NCBI GenBank assembly: GCA_009923375.1
Contig: RFTO01000024.1
Location: 1-11,099 of the forward strand
Direction: 5' to 3'
Length of the DNA stretch: 11,099 nucleotides
Source of the DNA: Actinomycetota bacterium
Lineage (GTDB): Bacteria > Actinomycetota > Actinomycetes > S36-B12 > UBA5976
Shown here: positions 1 to 6,665 of the stretch, one piece after another
How positions within the stretch are numbered: position 1 is the first letter of the stretch
How the letters are laid out: each line of letters begins with the position of its first letter
Notes under the pieces: generated by a model
The model's input: the letters and a program-made list of their open reading frames with translations, nothing else
Database searches by the model: none
Told to the model about the DNA's origin: nothing
Translations under genes and position numbers: made by a program

Positions 1-1358
1 GCGGTTACGAAGCGGCGTTGGTGGCGGCGCAGCTGGGTGCGCAGGTGACCATCATCAGCGAGGATGGTCTTGGCGGTTCAACGGTGCTCACCGACTGCGT
101 CCCGAGTAAGACTCTGATCGCCACGGCAGATGTGATGACCGCCACGGCCGAATCTGGCGCCCTGGGTGTGCGGGTGGCCGGACATGAACCCAACAGCGTG
201 GGGGAGACCATCACGGTCGATATGGCTGCGGTAAATGCTCGAATCAAGAACTTGGCCCAGGCACAAAGCGCGGACATCGAGGCCGGCATCAACAAGGCCG
301 GGGTCACGGTGGTGCATGGACGTGGCCGCTTAACCTCGCCTAATTCCGTGCTCGTGCACACATCTGATGGTGAGCACACACTGGCCGCTGATGTCGTCCT
401 GCTGGCCACAGGTGCTCGGCCGCGAGTCGTCGAATCGGCGATTCCTGATGGGGAGCGGATCCTCACCTGGGAGCAGTTGTATGACCTGCCTGACCTACCT
501 AAACGATTGATTGTCGTCGGCTCGGGAGTCACTGGCGCGGAGTTCGCTAGTGCCTACAAAGCACTGGGCAGTGACGTGGTGCTCGTGTCGTCTCGAGACC
601 GGGTGTTGCCAGGGGAAGACGCCGACGCCGCCGCTGTGCTGGAGGATGTCTTCGCCCGCCGCGGTATCGAGGTTCGCAACAACAGCCGCGCTGCAAGTGT
701 CGAGCGCAGTGATGACGCGGTGGTCGTGACCCTGACGGATGGCACGGTACTTATGGGCAGTCACTGTTTAATGGCGGTCGGCTCGGTGCCGAACACTGAG
801 GAACTCGGATTGGCCGAAGCTGCAGTTGATACCGACGCGAATAACTTCATCACTGTGGACAAGGTGTCGCGGACTAATGTGCGGGGGGTTTACGCCGCAG
901 GTGATTGCACCGGGGTGTTCATGCTCGCCAGCGTCGCGGCAATGCAGGGCCGCATCGCCATGTGGCATGCCCTCGGGGATTCAGTGCATGCATTGAATCT
1001 GGCCACGGTCTCCAGCAACATCTTCACCTCACCGGAAATCGCCACAGTGGGTGCAAGTCAGCGCGACATTGACGAGGCGAATATCGATGCCATCGCAGTA
1101 ACTCTGCCGCTAGCAACGAACGCCCGCGCCAAGATGCAGGGATTGCAAGAAGGTTTCATCAAGCTCTTCGCCCGCAGTGACTCACGCACGGTGCTCGGCG
1201 GTGTCGTGGTCGCGCCAATGGCCAGCGAGCTGATCTTCCCGATTGCCCTCGCAGTTGAGCACCGCCTCGATGTCGACTCAGTGGCGTCCACCTTCACGGT
1301 GTATCCGTCACTCACCGGCTCAATCGCCGAAGCCGCACGCCGCCTACACGCGCACTGA
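1..1358 (+). CDS. lpdA: LpdA-type NAD(P)H:quinone reductase / flavoprotein disulfide reductase homologue, 5' truncated
   Basis: The gene is cut by the left edge; the reading frame begins at base 3 with GYEAALVAAQ, so the start and the first Gly-rich FAD-binding turn are missing. It belongs to the pyridine nucleotide-disulfide oxidoreductase family. The NAD(P)-binding fold is visible at about bases 505-600 (VVGSGVTGAEFASAY), the second FAD contact at about 885-915 (GVYAAGDCTG), and a C-terminal dimerisation domain follows. The active-site segment near base 72-115 reads GGSTVLTDCVPSK, so only one of the two redox cysteines is present. The C-terminal segment VYPSLTGSIAEA lacks the catalytic His and Glu of lipoamide dehydrogenase. 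This pattern matches mycobacterial LpdA (Rv3303c), reported as a quinone reductase rather than a lipoamide dehydrogenase. The stop TGA is at 1356-1358. It converges with the membrane-protein gene ending at 1413. Confidence 0.93.
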   Translation, partial: GYEAALVAAQLGAQVTIISEDGLGGSTVLTDCVPSKTLIATADVMTATAESGALGVRVAGHEPNSVGETITVDMAAVNARIKNLAQAQSADIEAGINKAGVTVVHGRGRLTSPNSVLVHTSDGEHTLAADVVLLATGARPRVVESAIPDGERILTWEQLYDLPDLPKRLIVVGSGVTGAEFASAYKALGSDVVLVSSRDRVLPGEDADAAAVLEDVFARRGIEVRNNSRAASVERSDDAVVVTLTDGTVLMGSHCLMAVGSVPNTEELGLAEAAVDTDANNFITVDKVSRTNVRGVYAAGDCTGVFMLASVAAMQGRIAMWHALGDSVHALNLATVSSNIFTSPEIATVGASQRDIDEANIDAIAVTLPLATNARAKMQGLQEGFIKLFARSDSRTVLGGVVVAPMASELIFPIALAVEHRLDVDSVASTFTVYPSLTGSIAEAARRLHAH

Positions 1359-1412
1359 GTTGCCGAGCAGCGCAGTGCTGATAACGCAAGCCTTAGCTGT
1401 CACGGAGTCTTC

Positions 1413-1979
1413 CTAGGAAGCACTCGTCAACGACACTCCGCAGACAGAGCACAACGAATGAGGGGCGGCGGAAGCTACCTCTCGCTCCGACAGAGGTTTC
1501 GATGACAGCCAAGCTAATGCGTTAGCGAGTCCAAGAATGCTCCCGAGGACCCAACTACGCATGTTCCAAAACCCAACCCAAATCAACCCAGGACCAAGAA
1601 CTGTGAAGACAGCGGTGAAGAGGAACACGCTGATGGTTGCGCCGATTGAAGTCCTTGCCGCGGCAAGTCGGGCGACGACATATGCCGGAATCGCAGCCAT
1701 TGACGCTGCCGCAATCAATGGTCCAACGTAGAACTCGCCCCAAATCGGCACCCAGCAACGCACCACAAGACTGAAGCACTTGAGTCCAGTTTCATGTCCG
1801 ACGTCGCACCATGCGCGCCATAAAGGTTCGTCTATGAAAGGCCCCATGAGGTTCTTGTAAATGATCCACACAACACCGCTCAGGAGGGCTCCCACTGTTA
1901 CGTGTACGAGGTAGTGGAATACTCGACGACCTTCTCGGCGTAGACCTCGTGGCGAGGATTTTCCTACAAGCGAAAACAT
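1413..1979 (-). CDS. Four-TM membrane protein of unknown function, last gene of the sigma-factor unit
   Basis: I do not recognise the family. The product is 188 aa. The start ATG at 1979-1977 shares its A with the TGA stop of the upstream gene (TGATG overlap) and has GGAG six bases upstream (1989-1986), which favours it over a GTG at 2024. The N-terminus is basic (RGLRREGRR, residues 11-19). Hydrophobic segments lie at about 20-42, 83-104, 113-135 and 141-158. The positive-inside rule suggests that both ends are cytoplasmic. The first external loop holds C58, C68 and C75. The cytoplasmic tail has H174-x2-C177-x2-C180, a possible metal or redox site but one residue short of the anti-sigma HxxxCxxC motif. 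Tight coupling to the secreted-protein gene suggests that the two work together at the envelope; that is inference. The stop is TAG at 1415-1413. Confidence 0.75.
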   Translation of the reverse strand: MFSLVGKSSPRGLRREGRRVFHYLVHVTVGALLSGVVWIIYKNLMGPFIDEPLWRAWCDVGHETGLKCFSLVVRCWVPIWGEFYVGPLIAAASMAAIPAYVVARLAAARTSIGATISVFLFTAVFTVLGPGLIWVGFWNMRSWVLGSILGLANALAWLSSKPLSEREVASAAPHSLCSVCGVSLTSAS

Positions 1980-2917
1980 CAGTAGCTCCGATCTGTGCAA
2001 GTGCCTGTGTTGACATACAGACACACGAAGGAGAGTCCGGTCTGCCTAAAAATCGTTGTGTATGGCCATGCGCCGGCACGCACATAAACTTCATGATTAG
2101 GCACAGGCTTATAAAGTCCATAGAGCGTTACTTCACCCGTGATCCACATCGAAACCGTGACGTTATAGCTGATCGGCGCCTTAACTAGACAGAATGGGTT
2201 GGCTTCTTGGTGGATAACGGTGAAAATCACCTGCTGAGAAGACCCGTAGATCTGTGAAGTGGTTATTCCTTCTGTTCCGGCATTCTTCCTTTCAGAGTAA
2301 GGGAATGAGAAACCAGTAACAGGCTCAGTGATTACATCCCACAACACTGAATCACGGGTGCTCGCAGAAAATGACGCCCTGCCGGTCCTCCAATCCACAT
2401 GGGCGCGGACACGGGTGCGGTATGTGGTTGCGTTCGAGTCGAATCCGCGTGAATCCCCCTCGAAATAGGCTGTAGAGGAAAGGACGCAGCCACTTGCAAG
2501 TACCCGAGACTCAGGGATGAAAGTCGTGTAACTCAGGTCACTTGTCGTTGGGACTGAATCATTTCCAGGATCCGCAATCATGCGTGCCTGACTAAGTGTG
2601 CGAGGCGTCGCAGTCATGGTTTCAAGATCACTAGAGTCAAATGTAGAGGCTGCCGTGACGGCGTACCGTTGCGCATACGCGGATTCTGCAGATGCGTCTA
2701 CAAATGGTGAGGCGTTAGCTCTTCCGATCAATTCGCCATCTCGGAAGACTTCATATGGTCCGGAATACGGAAATGAAGTCCCCCAGCTGAGCACTACTTT
2801 CCCACTCATCTTTAGGGCCATCAAGCGGTCGAAGCCCGCATCCGCCTGGGCAGCAGTCGCCAGTGGCAACAATGTGATAGCTGCCAGCAGAGCTGCAATT
2901 AAGGCCCTCGCTCTCAT
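1979..2917 (-). CDS. Secreted protein with FN3-like N-terminal domain, function unknown
   Basis: The product is 312 aa. Residues 1-27 form a signal peptide: basic MRARA, a hydrophobic core of about 15 residues, and a likely cleavage near AQADA. No LPxTG motif or lipobox is seen, so it is probably released or held by partners. Residues about 34-95 look like a fibronectin type III or Ig-like beta sandwich (VVLSWGTSFPYSGPYEVFRDG, then YAQRYAVTAAS). Residues about 128-312 form a second, beta-rich domain with TFIP (132-135), FEGDSRGF (152-159) and YRTRVRAHVDW (166-176). The pattern faintly recalls a DUF3238-type secreted domain, but this is from memory and uncertain. It has four cysteines (C144, C243, C299, C307), an even number suitable for disulfides. 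GAGAGGA at 2930-2924 lies six bases before the ATG. The gene is 34 bases downstream of the small membrane-protein gene and overlaps the next gene as TGATG. Confidence 0.82.
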   Translation of the reverse strand: MRARALIAALLAAITLLPLATAAQADAGFDRLMALKMSGKVVLSWGTSFPYSGPYEVFRDGELIGRANASPFVDASAESAYAQRYAVTAASTFDSSDLETMTATPRTLSQARMIADPGNDSVPTTSDLSYTTFIPESRVLASGCVLSSTAYFEGDSRGFDSNATTYRTRVRAHVDWRTGRASFSASTRDSVLWDVITEPVTGFSFPYSERKNAGTEGITTSQIYGSSQQVIFTVIHQEANPFCLVKAPISYNVTVSMWITGEVTLYGLYKPVPNHEVYVRAGAWPYTTIFRQTGLSFVCLYVNTGTCTDRSY

Positions 2918-2951
2918 TCCTCGTCCTCTCAGGTTTTGTTACTCGGTTGAA

Positions 2952-3224
2952 CTATCGATGCAATTGAAAAACTTGAACGACCAGCCTGAAGGGATCGATG
3001 ACGTCATGTTCATGCGAAATCTGTTCATAGGTCGCAATCAGGACAATCGCCGCTGCGACTCCTACCACGAAGACAAAAATGTTGGACAGGCTATTGCCGA
3101 GATTTCGCTGGACAGAGTGTTTCATGTCCCATTTGATATGGCTGCGGATTCGATTTCGGCTTAAATCAGATACCTGACGTTCGTGGAGCCACACATCAAA
3201 CAGATCACTTTCAGGTGTATTCAC
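2952..3224 (-). CDS. Small single-pass membrane protein, candidate anti-sigma factor
   Basis: The product is 90 aa, with a GTG start at 3224-3222 that overlaps the sigma-factor stop as GTGA. AGGAG at 3234-3230 lies five bases upstream, so translation is well supported despite the small size. Residues 1-47 are hydrophilic with mixed charges and predicted helical (DLFDVWLHERQ, then SRNRIRSHIKWDMKH). Residues about 48-66 are one membrane segment (NIFVFVVGVAAAIVLIATY), and a tail of about 24 residues would be outside. A cytoplasmic helical domain plus one TM, coupled directly after an ECF sigma gene, is the classic anti-sigma arrangement. No HxxxCxxC zinc motif is present, and the cytoplasmic part is shorter than most anti-sigma domains. 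It may be a minimal relative of the membrane partners found with this sigma type in actinobacteria. The role is inferred from context, not homology. Confidence 0.72.
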   Translation of the reverse strand: MNTPESDLFDVWLHERQVSDLSRNRIRSHIKWDMKHSVQRNLGNSLSNIFVFVVGVAAAIVLIATYEQISHEHDVIDPFRLVVQVFQLHR

Positions 3225-3829
3225 AGATTCTCCTCTGGAACTTTTTTCGCGCTATCGGAGAGCTTCGCCCGGGCACGGGATAAACGATTTCGTACCACAC
3301 TGTGTGAGACGCCAAGAATCTCTGCGGTCTCCGCGTACGACAGCTCCTCCACCAGACATAATGTGACGATGTCTTGATCGAGTTTGGGTAGTTGTTGAAA
3401 CGTGGTCACTACTGCAGTGAGCTTTTGGCGAACTTCATCTTGCCGAGCGACTGTTTCAGCGTGATCGGGAACAACATCGCTCACGATGCCGCGCTGCACA
3501 AAGTCACTTAGGCGTCGAATCGAGCGACTCCTATTTGCGTTGACGTAGTTAGCCGTCAGTAGCAACCATGGACGAATCGAGCCTCGAAAACCCCTAATCG
3601 TCTCTCGTTTTCGCCACATTTCCAAGAAGACTGCGGAGACGATGTCCTCGGCATCAGTTTCATTTCTGCTGATGCGCCGTGCATGATTGAAGATCACATC
3701 AACGTGCATCTCGAACAGGGCTTCCGCCGCAGTTTGGTCTCCAATTGTCAGTCTGGCGATGAAATAGGACTCACTCTGTGCTTCGTCACACGAAAATTCG
3801 CGGGCAGGCGTAGCGCTTTCGATAGCCAT
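3221..3829 (-). CDS. ECF-type RNA polymerase sigma factor
   Basis: The product is 202 aa from the ATG at 3829-3827. An in-frame GTG at 3841 is less likely because it lies inside a near-perfect Shine-Dalgarno sequence for the ATG. Region 2 spans about residues 37-105: ALFEMHVDVIFNHARRI, then DAEDIVSAVFLEMWRKR, then SIRPWLLLTANYVNANR. Region 4 spans about 135-192, with the helix-turn-helix at about 163-190 (LSYAETAEILGVSHSVVRNR). Regions 1.2 and 3 are absent, as expected for ECF or group 4 factors. The NHA...DAEDVVS...RPWLL pattern resembles a common actinobacterial ECF type whose partner is a membrane protein encoded next door. It leads the four-gene unit 3829-1413 and lies downstream of accA on the same strand, with no clear terminator between, so some read-through is possible. 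Its target promoters cannot be told from this window. Confidence 0.93.
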   Translation of the reverse strand: MAIESATPAREFSCDEAQSESYFIARLTIGDQTAAEALFEMHVDVIFNHARRISRNETDAEDIVSAVFLEMWRKRETIRGFRGSIRPWLLLTANYVNANRSRSIRRLSDFVQRGIVSDVVPDHAETVARQDEVRQKLTAVVTTFQQLPKLDQDIVTLCLVEELSYAETAEILGVSHSVVRNRLSRARAKLSDSAKKVPEENL

Positions 3830-3835
3830 GACCGT

Positions 3836-3845
3836 GATCACCCCC
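3836..3845 (-). promoter_or_regulatory. Strong Shine-Dalgarno sequence deciding the sigma-factor start
   Basis: On the minus strand these bases read GGGGGTGATC, one mismatch from the full anti-16S complement GGAGGTGATC. They lie six bases before the ATG at 3829. The alternative GTG start at 3841 falls inside this element, which argues for the ATG. Confidence 0.75.
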
Positions 3846-3903
3846 GTGAGTTGAAAAGCCCTTTGGAGGTTAGTGTCCGCTGACTAAGAAACGTCTCATG
3901 CTT

Positions 3904-5652
3904 TCAGTCAGCAATTTCGAGCAACACGGTGCCGCTGGGAACGGTGGTCCCGACCTCCGCGCTGATGTTCTTCACAGTTCCCGCTTTGTGCGCGGTAATG
4001 GGTTGTTCCATTTTCATGGCCTCGAGCACAATGACGAGGTCGCCGGCAGCGACAACAGCCCCATTGGTCACGGCCACCTTGATGATGTTTCCCTGCATCG
4101 GCGCTTCGACAGCATCGCCGCTGGCAGAAGATTTCTTCGCCGCCTTCGCACGTTTGGGAACGGCTGCTGCGCCGCCATTGGAGCGCCCGGCGATGATGCC
4201 TGGGACGGTGACCTCAAGTCGACGACCATCCACCTCCACCACGAGCACTTCGCGCGGCTCCGGGATGAGCATGTCGGCTGAGCCGGCTCCGTAAGCAGGA
4301 ATGTCGTTGACGAACTCGGTTTCGATCCAGCGCGTGTGCACTGTGAAGGCGGTATCGCCAGCTGGTGCGAACGCTGGGTCGTTCACCACCGCGCGGTGGA
4401 AAGTCAGTGCGGTGGCGATGCCGTCAACCTCGAACTCTGCAAGTGCGCGCCGGGCACGATCAAGCGCCTGCTCGCGGGTGGCGCCGGTGACGATGAGTTT
4501 TGCGAGGAGGGAATCGAAGTTACCGCCGATGACATCGCCTGCAGCGAAACCGGTGTCCACTCGCACGCCTGGCCCTGCCGGCAAGTTCCATGTGGTGAGG
4601 GCACCGGGGGCAGGCAGGAAGCCGCGACCTGGATCTTCGCCATTGATGCGGAATTCAATGCTGTGGCCGCGCACCTCGGGGTCGTTGTAACCCAGCGCTT
4701 CACCATCGGCGATGCGGAACTGCTCGCGCACCAGGTCGATGCCGGTGACTTCCTCGGACACGGGGTGCTCAACCTGTAAGCGGGTGTTGACCTCGAGGAA
4801 GGAGATGATGCCGTCTTGTCCCACGAGGAACTCGCAGGTGCCGGCGCCAACATAATTCGCTTCCTTCAAAATCGCCTTGCTTGAGGCCACTAATGCAGCG
4901 TTCTGCTCGTCGGTGAGGAACGGAGCCGGCGCTTCCTCCACCAGCTTTTGGTGTCGGCGTTGCAGCGAGCAGTCGCGGGTGCTGACCACCACCACATTTC
5001 CGTGGGAGTCGGCAAGGCACTGCGTTTCAACATGTCGCGGCCGATCGAGGTAGCGCTCCACGAAACATTCACCGCGACCAAATGCCGACACAGCTTCCCG
5101 CACTGCAGAGTCATACAACTCCGGAATCTCATCCATCGTGCGGGCGACCTTTAGCCCGCGACCACCACCACCGAAAGCTGCCTTGATGGCGATGGGCAAC
5201 CCGTATTCCTTGGCAAACGCCGTGACCTCAGCCGCGTTACTGACGGGATCAGGTGTGCCGGGCACCTGCGGAGCACCTGCTTTGGCGGCGATGTGGCGGG
5301 CAGACACCTTGTCGCCGAGTGCGCGGATGGCATCGGGGGATGGGCCGATCCAGGTGAGGCCGGCATCGATGACTGCTTGGGCGAAATCTGCATTCTCGGA
5401 GAGAAACCCGTAACCGGGGTGGATCGCATCTGCGTCTGCATCGTGAGCGGCTTTAATCACTTTGTCGATGACGAGGTAGGACTCTGCCGCGGTGGATCCG
5501 CCCAGGGCGAACGCGTGATCAGCCATCCGCACATGCATCGCATCGCGATCGGGCTCGGCGTAGACAGCCACACTCTCCAGGCCGGCGTCGCGGCAGGCGC
5601 GGATGACGCGGACGGCGATCTCTCCACGGTTGGCGATGAGCACTCGGCGCAC
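3904..5652 (-). CDS. accA3: Acyl-CoA carboxylase alpha subunit: biotin carboxylase plus biotin carrier
   Basis: The product is 582 aa, close to the roughly 600 aa of mycobacterial AccA3. It carries out the first half-reaction, ATP- and bicarbonate-dependent carboxylation of its own biotin. The order is biotin carboxylase N-domain (about 1-112), ATP-grasp (about 113-320, glycine-rich loop GGGGRG at 161-166, catalytic stretch EVNTRLQVEH at 287-296), biotin carboxylase C-domain (about 330-440), a linker rich in Ala and Lys (about 490-512), and the biotinyl domain (about 513-582). Biotin is expected on K547 in EAMKM. The GTG start at 5652-5650 has AAGGAG six bases upstream (5664-5659). It is the distal gene of the accD-accE-maf-accA run, 93 bases after maf. 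The shared alpha subunit usually serves several carboxyltransferases in actinobacteria; whether others exist here cannot be seen. Confidence 0.96.
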   Translation of the reverse strand: MRRVLIANRGEIAVRVIRACRDAGLESVAVYAEPDRDAMHVRMADHAFALGGSTAAESYLVIDKVIKAAHDADADAIHPGYGFLSENADFAQAVIDAGLTWIGPSPDAIRALGDKVSARHIAAKAGAPQVPGTPDPVSNAAEVTAFAKEYGLPIAIKAAFGGGGRGLKVARTMDEIPELYDSAVREAVSAFGRGECFVERYLDRPRHVETQCLADSHGNVVVVSTRDCSLQRRHQKLVEEAPAPFLTDEQNAALVASSKAILKEANYVGAGTCEFLVGQDGIISFLEVNTRLQVEHPVSEEVTGIDLVREQFRIADGEALGYNDPEVRGHSIEFRINGEDPGRGFLPAPGALTTWNLPAGPGVRVDTGFAAGDVIGGNFDSLLAKLIVTGATREQALDRARRALAEFEVDGIATALTFHRAVVNDPAFAPAGDTAFTVHTRWIETEFVNDIPAYGAGSADMLIPEPREVLVVEVDGRRLEVTVPGIIAGRSNGGAAAVPKRAKAAKKSSASGDAVEAPMQGNIIKVAVTNGAVVAAGDLVIVLEAMKMEQPITAHKAGTVKNISAEVGTTVPSGTVLLEIAD

Positions 5653-5658
5653 GGGTGA

Positions 5659-5664
5659 CTCCTT
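5659..5664 (-). promoter_or_regulatory. Ribosome binding site of accA
   Basis: The minus strand reads AAGGAG, six bases before the GTG at 5652. It fixes this start, which also gives the normal N-terminus MRRVLIANRGEIAVR of biotin carboxylases. Confidence 0.8.
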
Positions 5665-5675
5665 GACGTCTCGTC

Positions 5676-5717
5676 TGGGAAGGCGGGGTTAAGCCTGTGG
5701 TTCCTAGGTGCTTCCCA
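5676..5717. repeat. Inverted repeat TGGGAAG/CTTCCCA between maf and accA
   Basis: Bases 5676-5682 (TGGGAAG) and 5711-5717 (CTTCCCA) are perfect 7-base inverted copies separated by 28 bases. They lie in the 93-base gap between the maf stop and the accA start. There is no T-tract, so it is not a convincing terminator. It could be an operator, an mRNA hairpin that sets separate expression of accA, or chance. Confidence 0.25.
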
Positions 5718-5745
5718 AGCTCATGCTCGGGCAGTGCGCTCAATC

Positions 5746-6450
5746 TTAGGCGTTGGGGTGCCACAGATCGGTCCAGCGCACGCCAAGCTGAGCGGTCAGC
5801 CGGCGCAGAGCGGAAATGGACAAACCGACCACATTGGCATGGTCTCCTTCGACCCCTCGAATGAAGGCTGAACCAAGGGAGTCGAGGGTGAAAGCGCCGG
5901 CCACATGCAACGGCTCGCCGGTGGCGACATACGCCTCGATCTCCGCATCGTCCACATCCTCGAAGTGAACGACCGTTGACACCACCTCAGAGACGACCGC
6001 CGGTTCGTCGATGCCGGGAGAGATGAGTGCAATGTGGTGTCCGGTGCGCAGAACCGCGCTGCGGCCACGCATCTGCTGCCAACGGGCGATGGCGTTTTGC
6101 GCCGTGCCGGGTTTACCGAGGGCGATGCCATCGACATCGAGCATCGAGTCGCAGCCGATGACCAGAGTGGGTGCAAGCGGAGTCAATCCGAGAGCGATGT
6201 TGAGGCACTTCGCTTCAGCGAGTAATCCGACGAGCTCACTAACTGACGCATGGGGATGATGCGCGGTGAGGGCATCCTCATCCACATTCGAGGCCGAGAC
6301 GGTGAAGGGAACGCCCGCGGAGTCAAGGAGCATCCGACGAGCAGGGCTGGCCGAGGCCAACACCACCTGTGTGCGCGCCCGTGCGCCGCCCAAAGCCGAG
6401 GTGTCATTCACGTTCACCCGATCTACTGAGATGTCTGCGCCGAAGTTCAT
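5746..6450 (-). CDS. maf: Maf-family nucleoside triphosphate pyrophosphatase
   Basis: Maf proteins hydrolyse non-canonical or modified nucleoside triphosphates to monophosphates and have been linked to house-cleaning and division control. The N-terminal signature SASPARR lies at residues 33-39, the conserved acidic segment GCDSML at 99-104, GKPGT at 112-116, and the C-terminal AGAFTLDSLGSAFI at 184-197 followed by VEGDHANVVGL. The start chosen is the ATG at 6450, whose bases overlap the accE stop as ATGA, giving 234 aa. This leaves about 27 residues before the usual VVLASASP start, longer than most Maf proteins. Other in-frame starts exist at 6522 and 6474 (upstream) and GTG at 6417 (downstream), none with a good ribosome site. 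In M. tuberculosis maf also sits in the accD5-accE5 operon, but there sseA and another gene lie between maf and accA3; here they do not. Confidence 0.92.
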   Translation of the reverse strand: MNFGADISVDRVNVNDTSALGGARARTQVVLASASPARRMLLDSAGVPFTVSASNVDEDALTAHHPHASVSELVGLLAEAKCLNIALGLTPLAPTLVIGCDSMLDVDGIALGKPGTAQNAIARWQQMRGRSAVLRTGHHIALISPGIDEPAVVSEVVSTVVHFEDVDDAEIEAYVATGEPLHVAGAFTLDSLGSAFIRGVEGDHANVVGLSISALRRLTAQLGVRWTDLWHPNA

Positions 6451-6665
6451 CGGTTGCGCAAGGATTGTGTCCATAAGCCGCTGCCATGCGGCAATGCGCT
6501 GCGCATCTGCGCACGCCCCCACATTGAGCGGGGCTCTGCTTCTAACTGGTTGCGCTCAGCCTGGGTGAGAACGACGCGCAAAGCGGCCACAACGGCAGCA
6601 AGTTGCTCGGCCGTAGGTTTACCGCGCAGCACCCGCACATGCGCGGCGGCATCTGCGGCACTCAC
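6447..6665 (-). CDS. accE: Acyl-CoA carboxylase epsilon subunit
   Basis: The product is 72 aa. Epsilon subunits are small, poorly conserved actinobacterial proteins that bind the AccA-AccD complex and raise its activity. The family signature is visible at residues 10-30, VRVLRGKPTAEQLAAVVAALR, followed by a variable stretch, W49 and a C-terminal G-S-G-L-W-T-Q-S pattern (W65) like the GxGxWxxS tail of the family. The GTG start at 6665-6663 overlaps the accD stop as GTGA, and its own stop overlaps the maf start as ATGA, so the three genes are probably translationally coupled. Size and position between accD and maf match accE5 (Rv3281), although the mycobacterial protein has a longer N-terminus. 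Confidence 0.9.
   Translation of the reverse strand: MSAADAAAHVRVLRGKPTAEQLAAVVAALRVVLTQAERNQLEAEPRSMWGRAQMRSALPHGSGLWTQSLRNR

Noticed and set aside
1366..1382. Possible terminator hairpin CAGC-GCAGT-GCTG after lpdA
   Set aside because: The stem is only 4 base pairs and no T-run follows.
1409..1420. Perfect 12-base palindrome CTTCCTAGGAAG at the 3' end of the four-TM gene
   Set aside because: It has no loop and no T-tract, so it is not a terminator, and it overlaps a stop codon; probably chance.
1413..2024. Longer form of the four-TM protein starting at GTG 2024
   Set aside because: It would overlap the secreted-protein gene by 46 bases, while ATG 1979 has a GGAG site and a TGATG overlap.
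3842..3903. Self-regulated ECF promoter upstream of the sigma gene
   Set aside because: No convincing -35 and -10 pair with suitable spacing was found in the 62-base gap; it may lie inside accA or the unit may depend on read-through.
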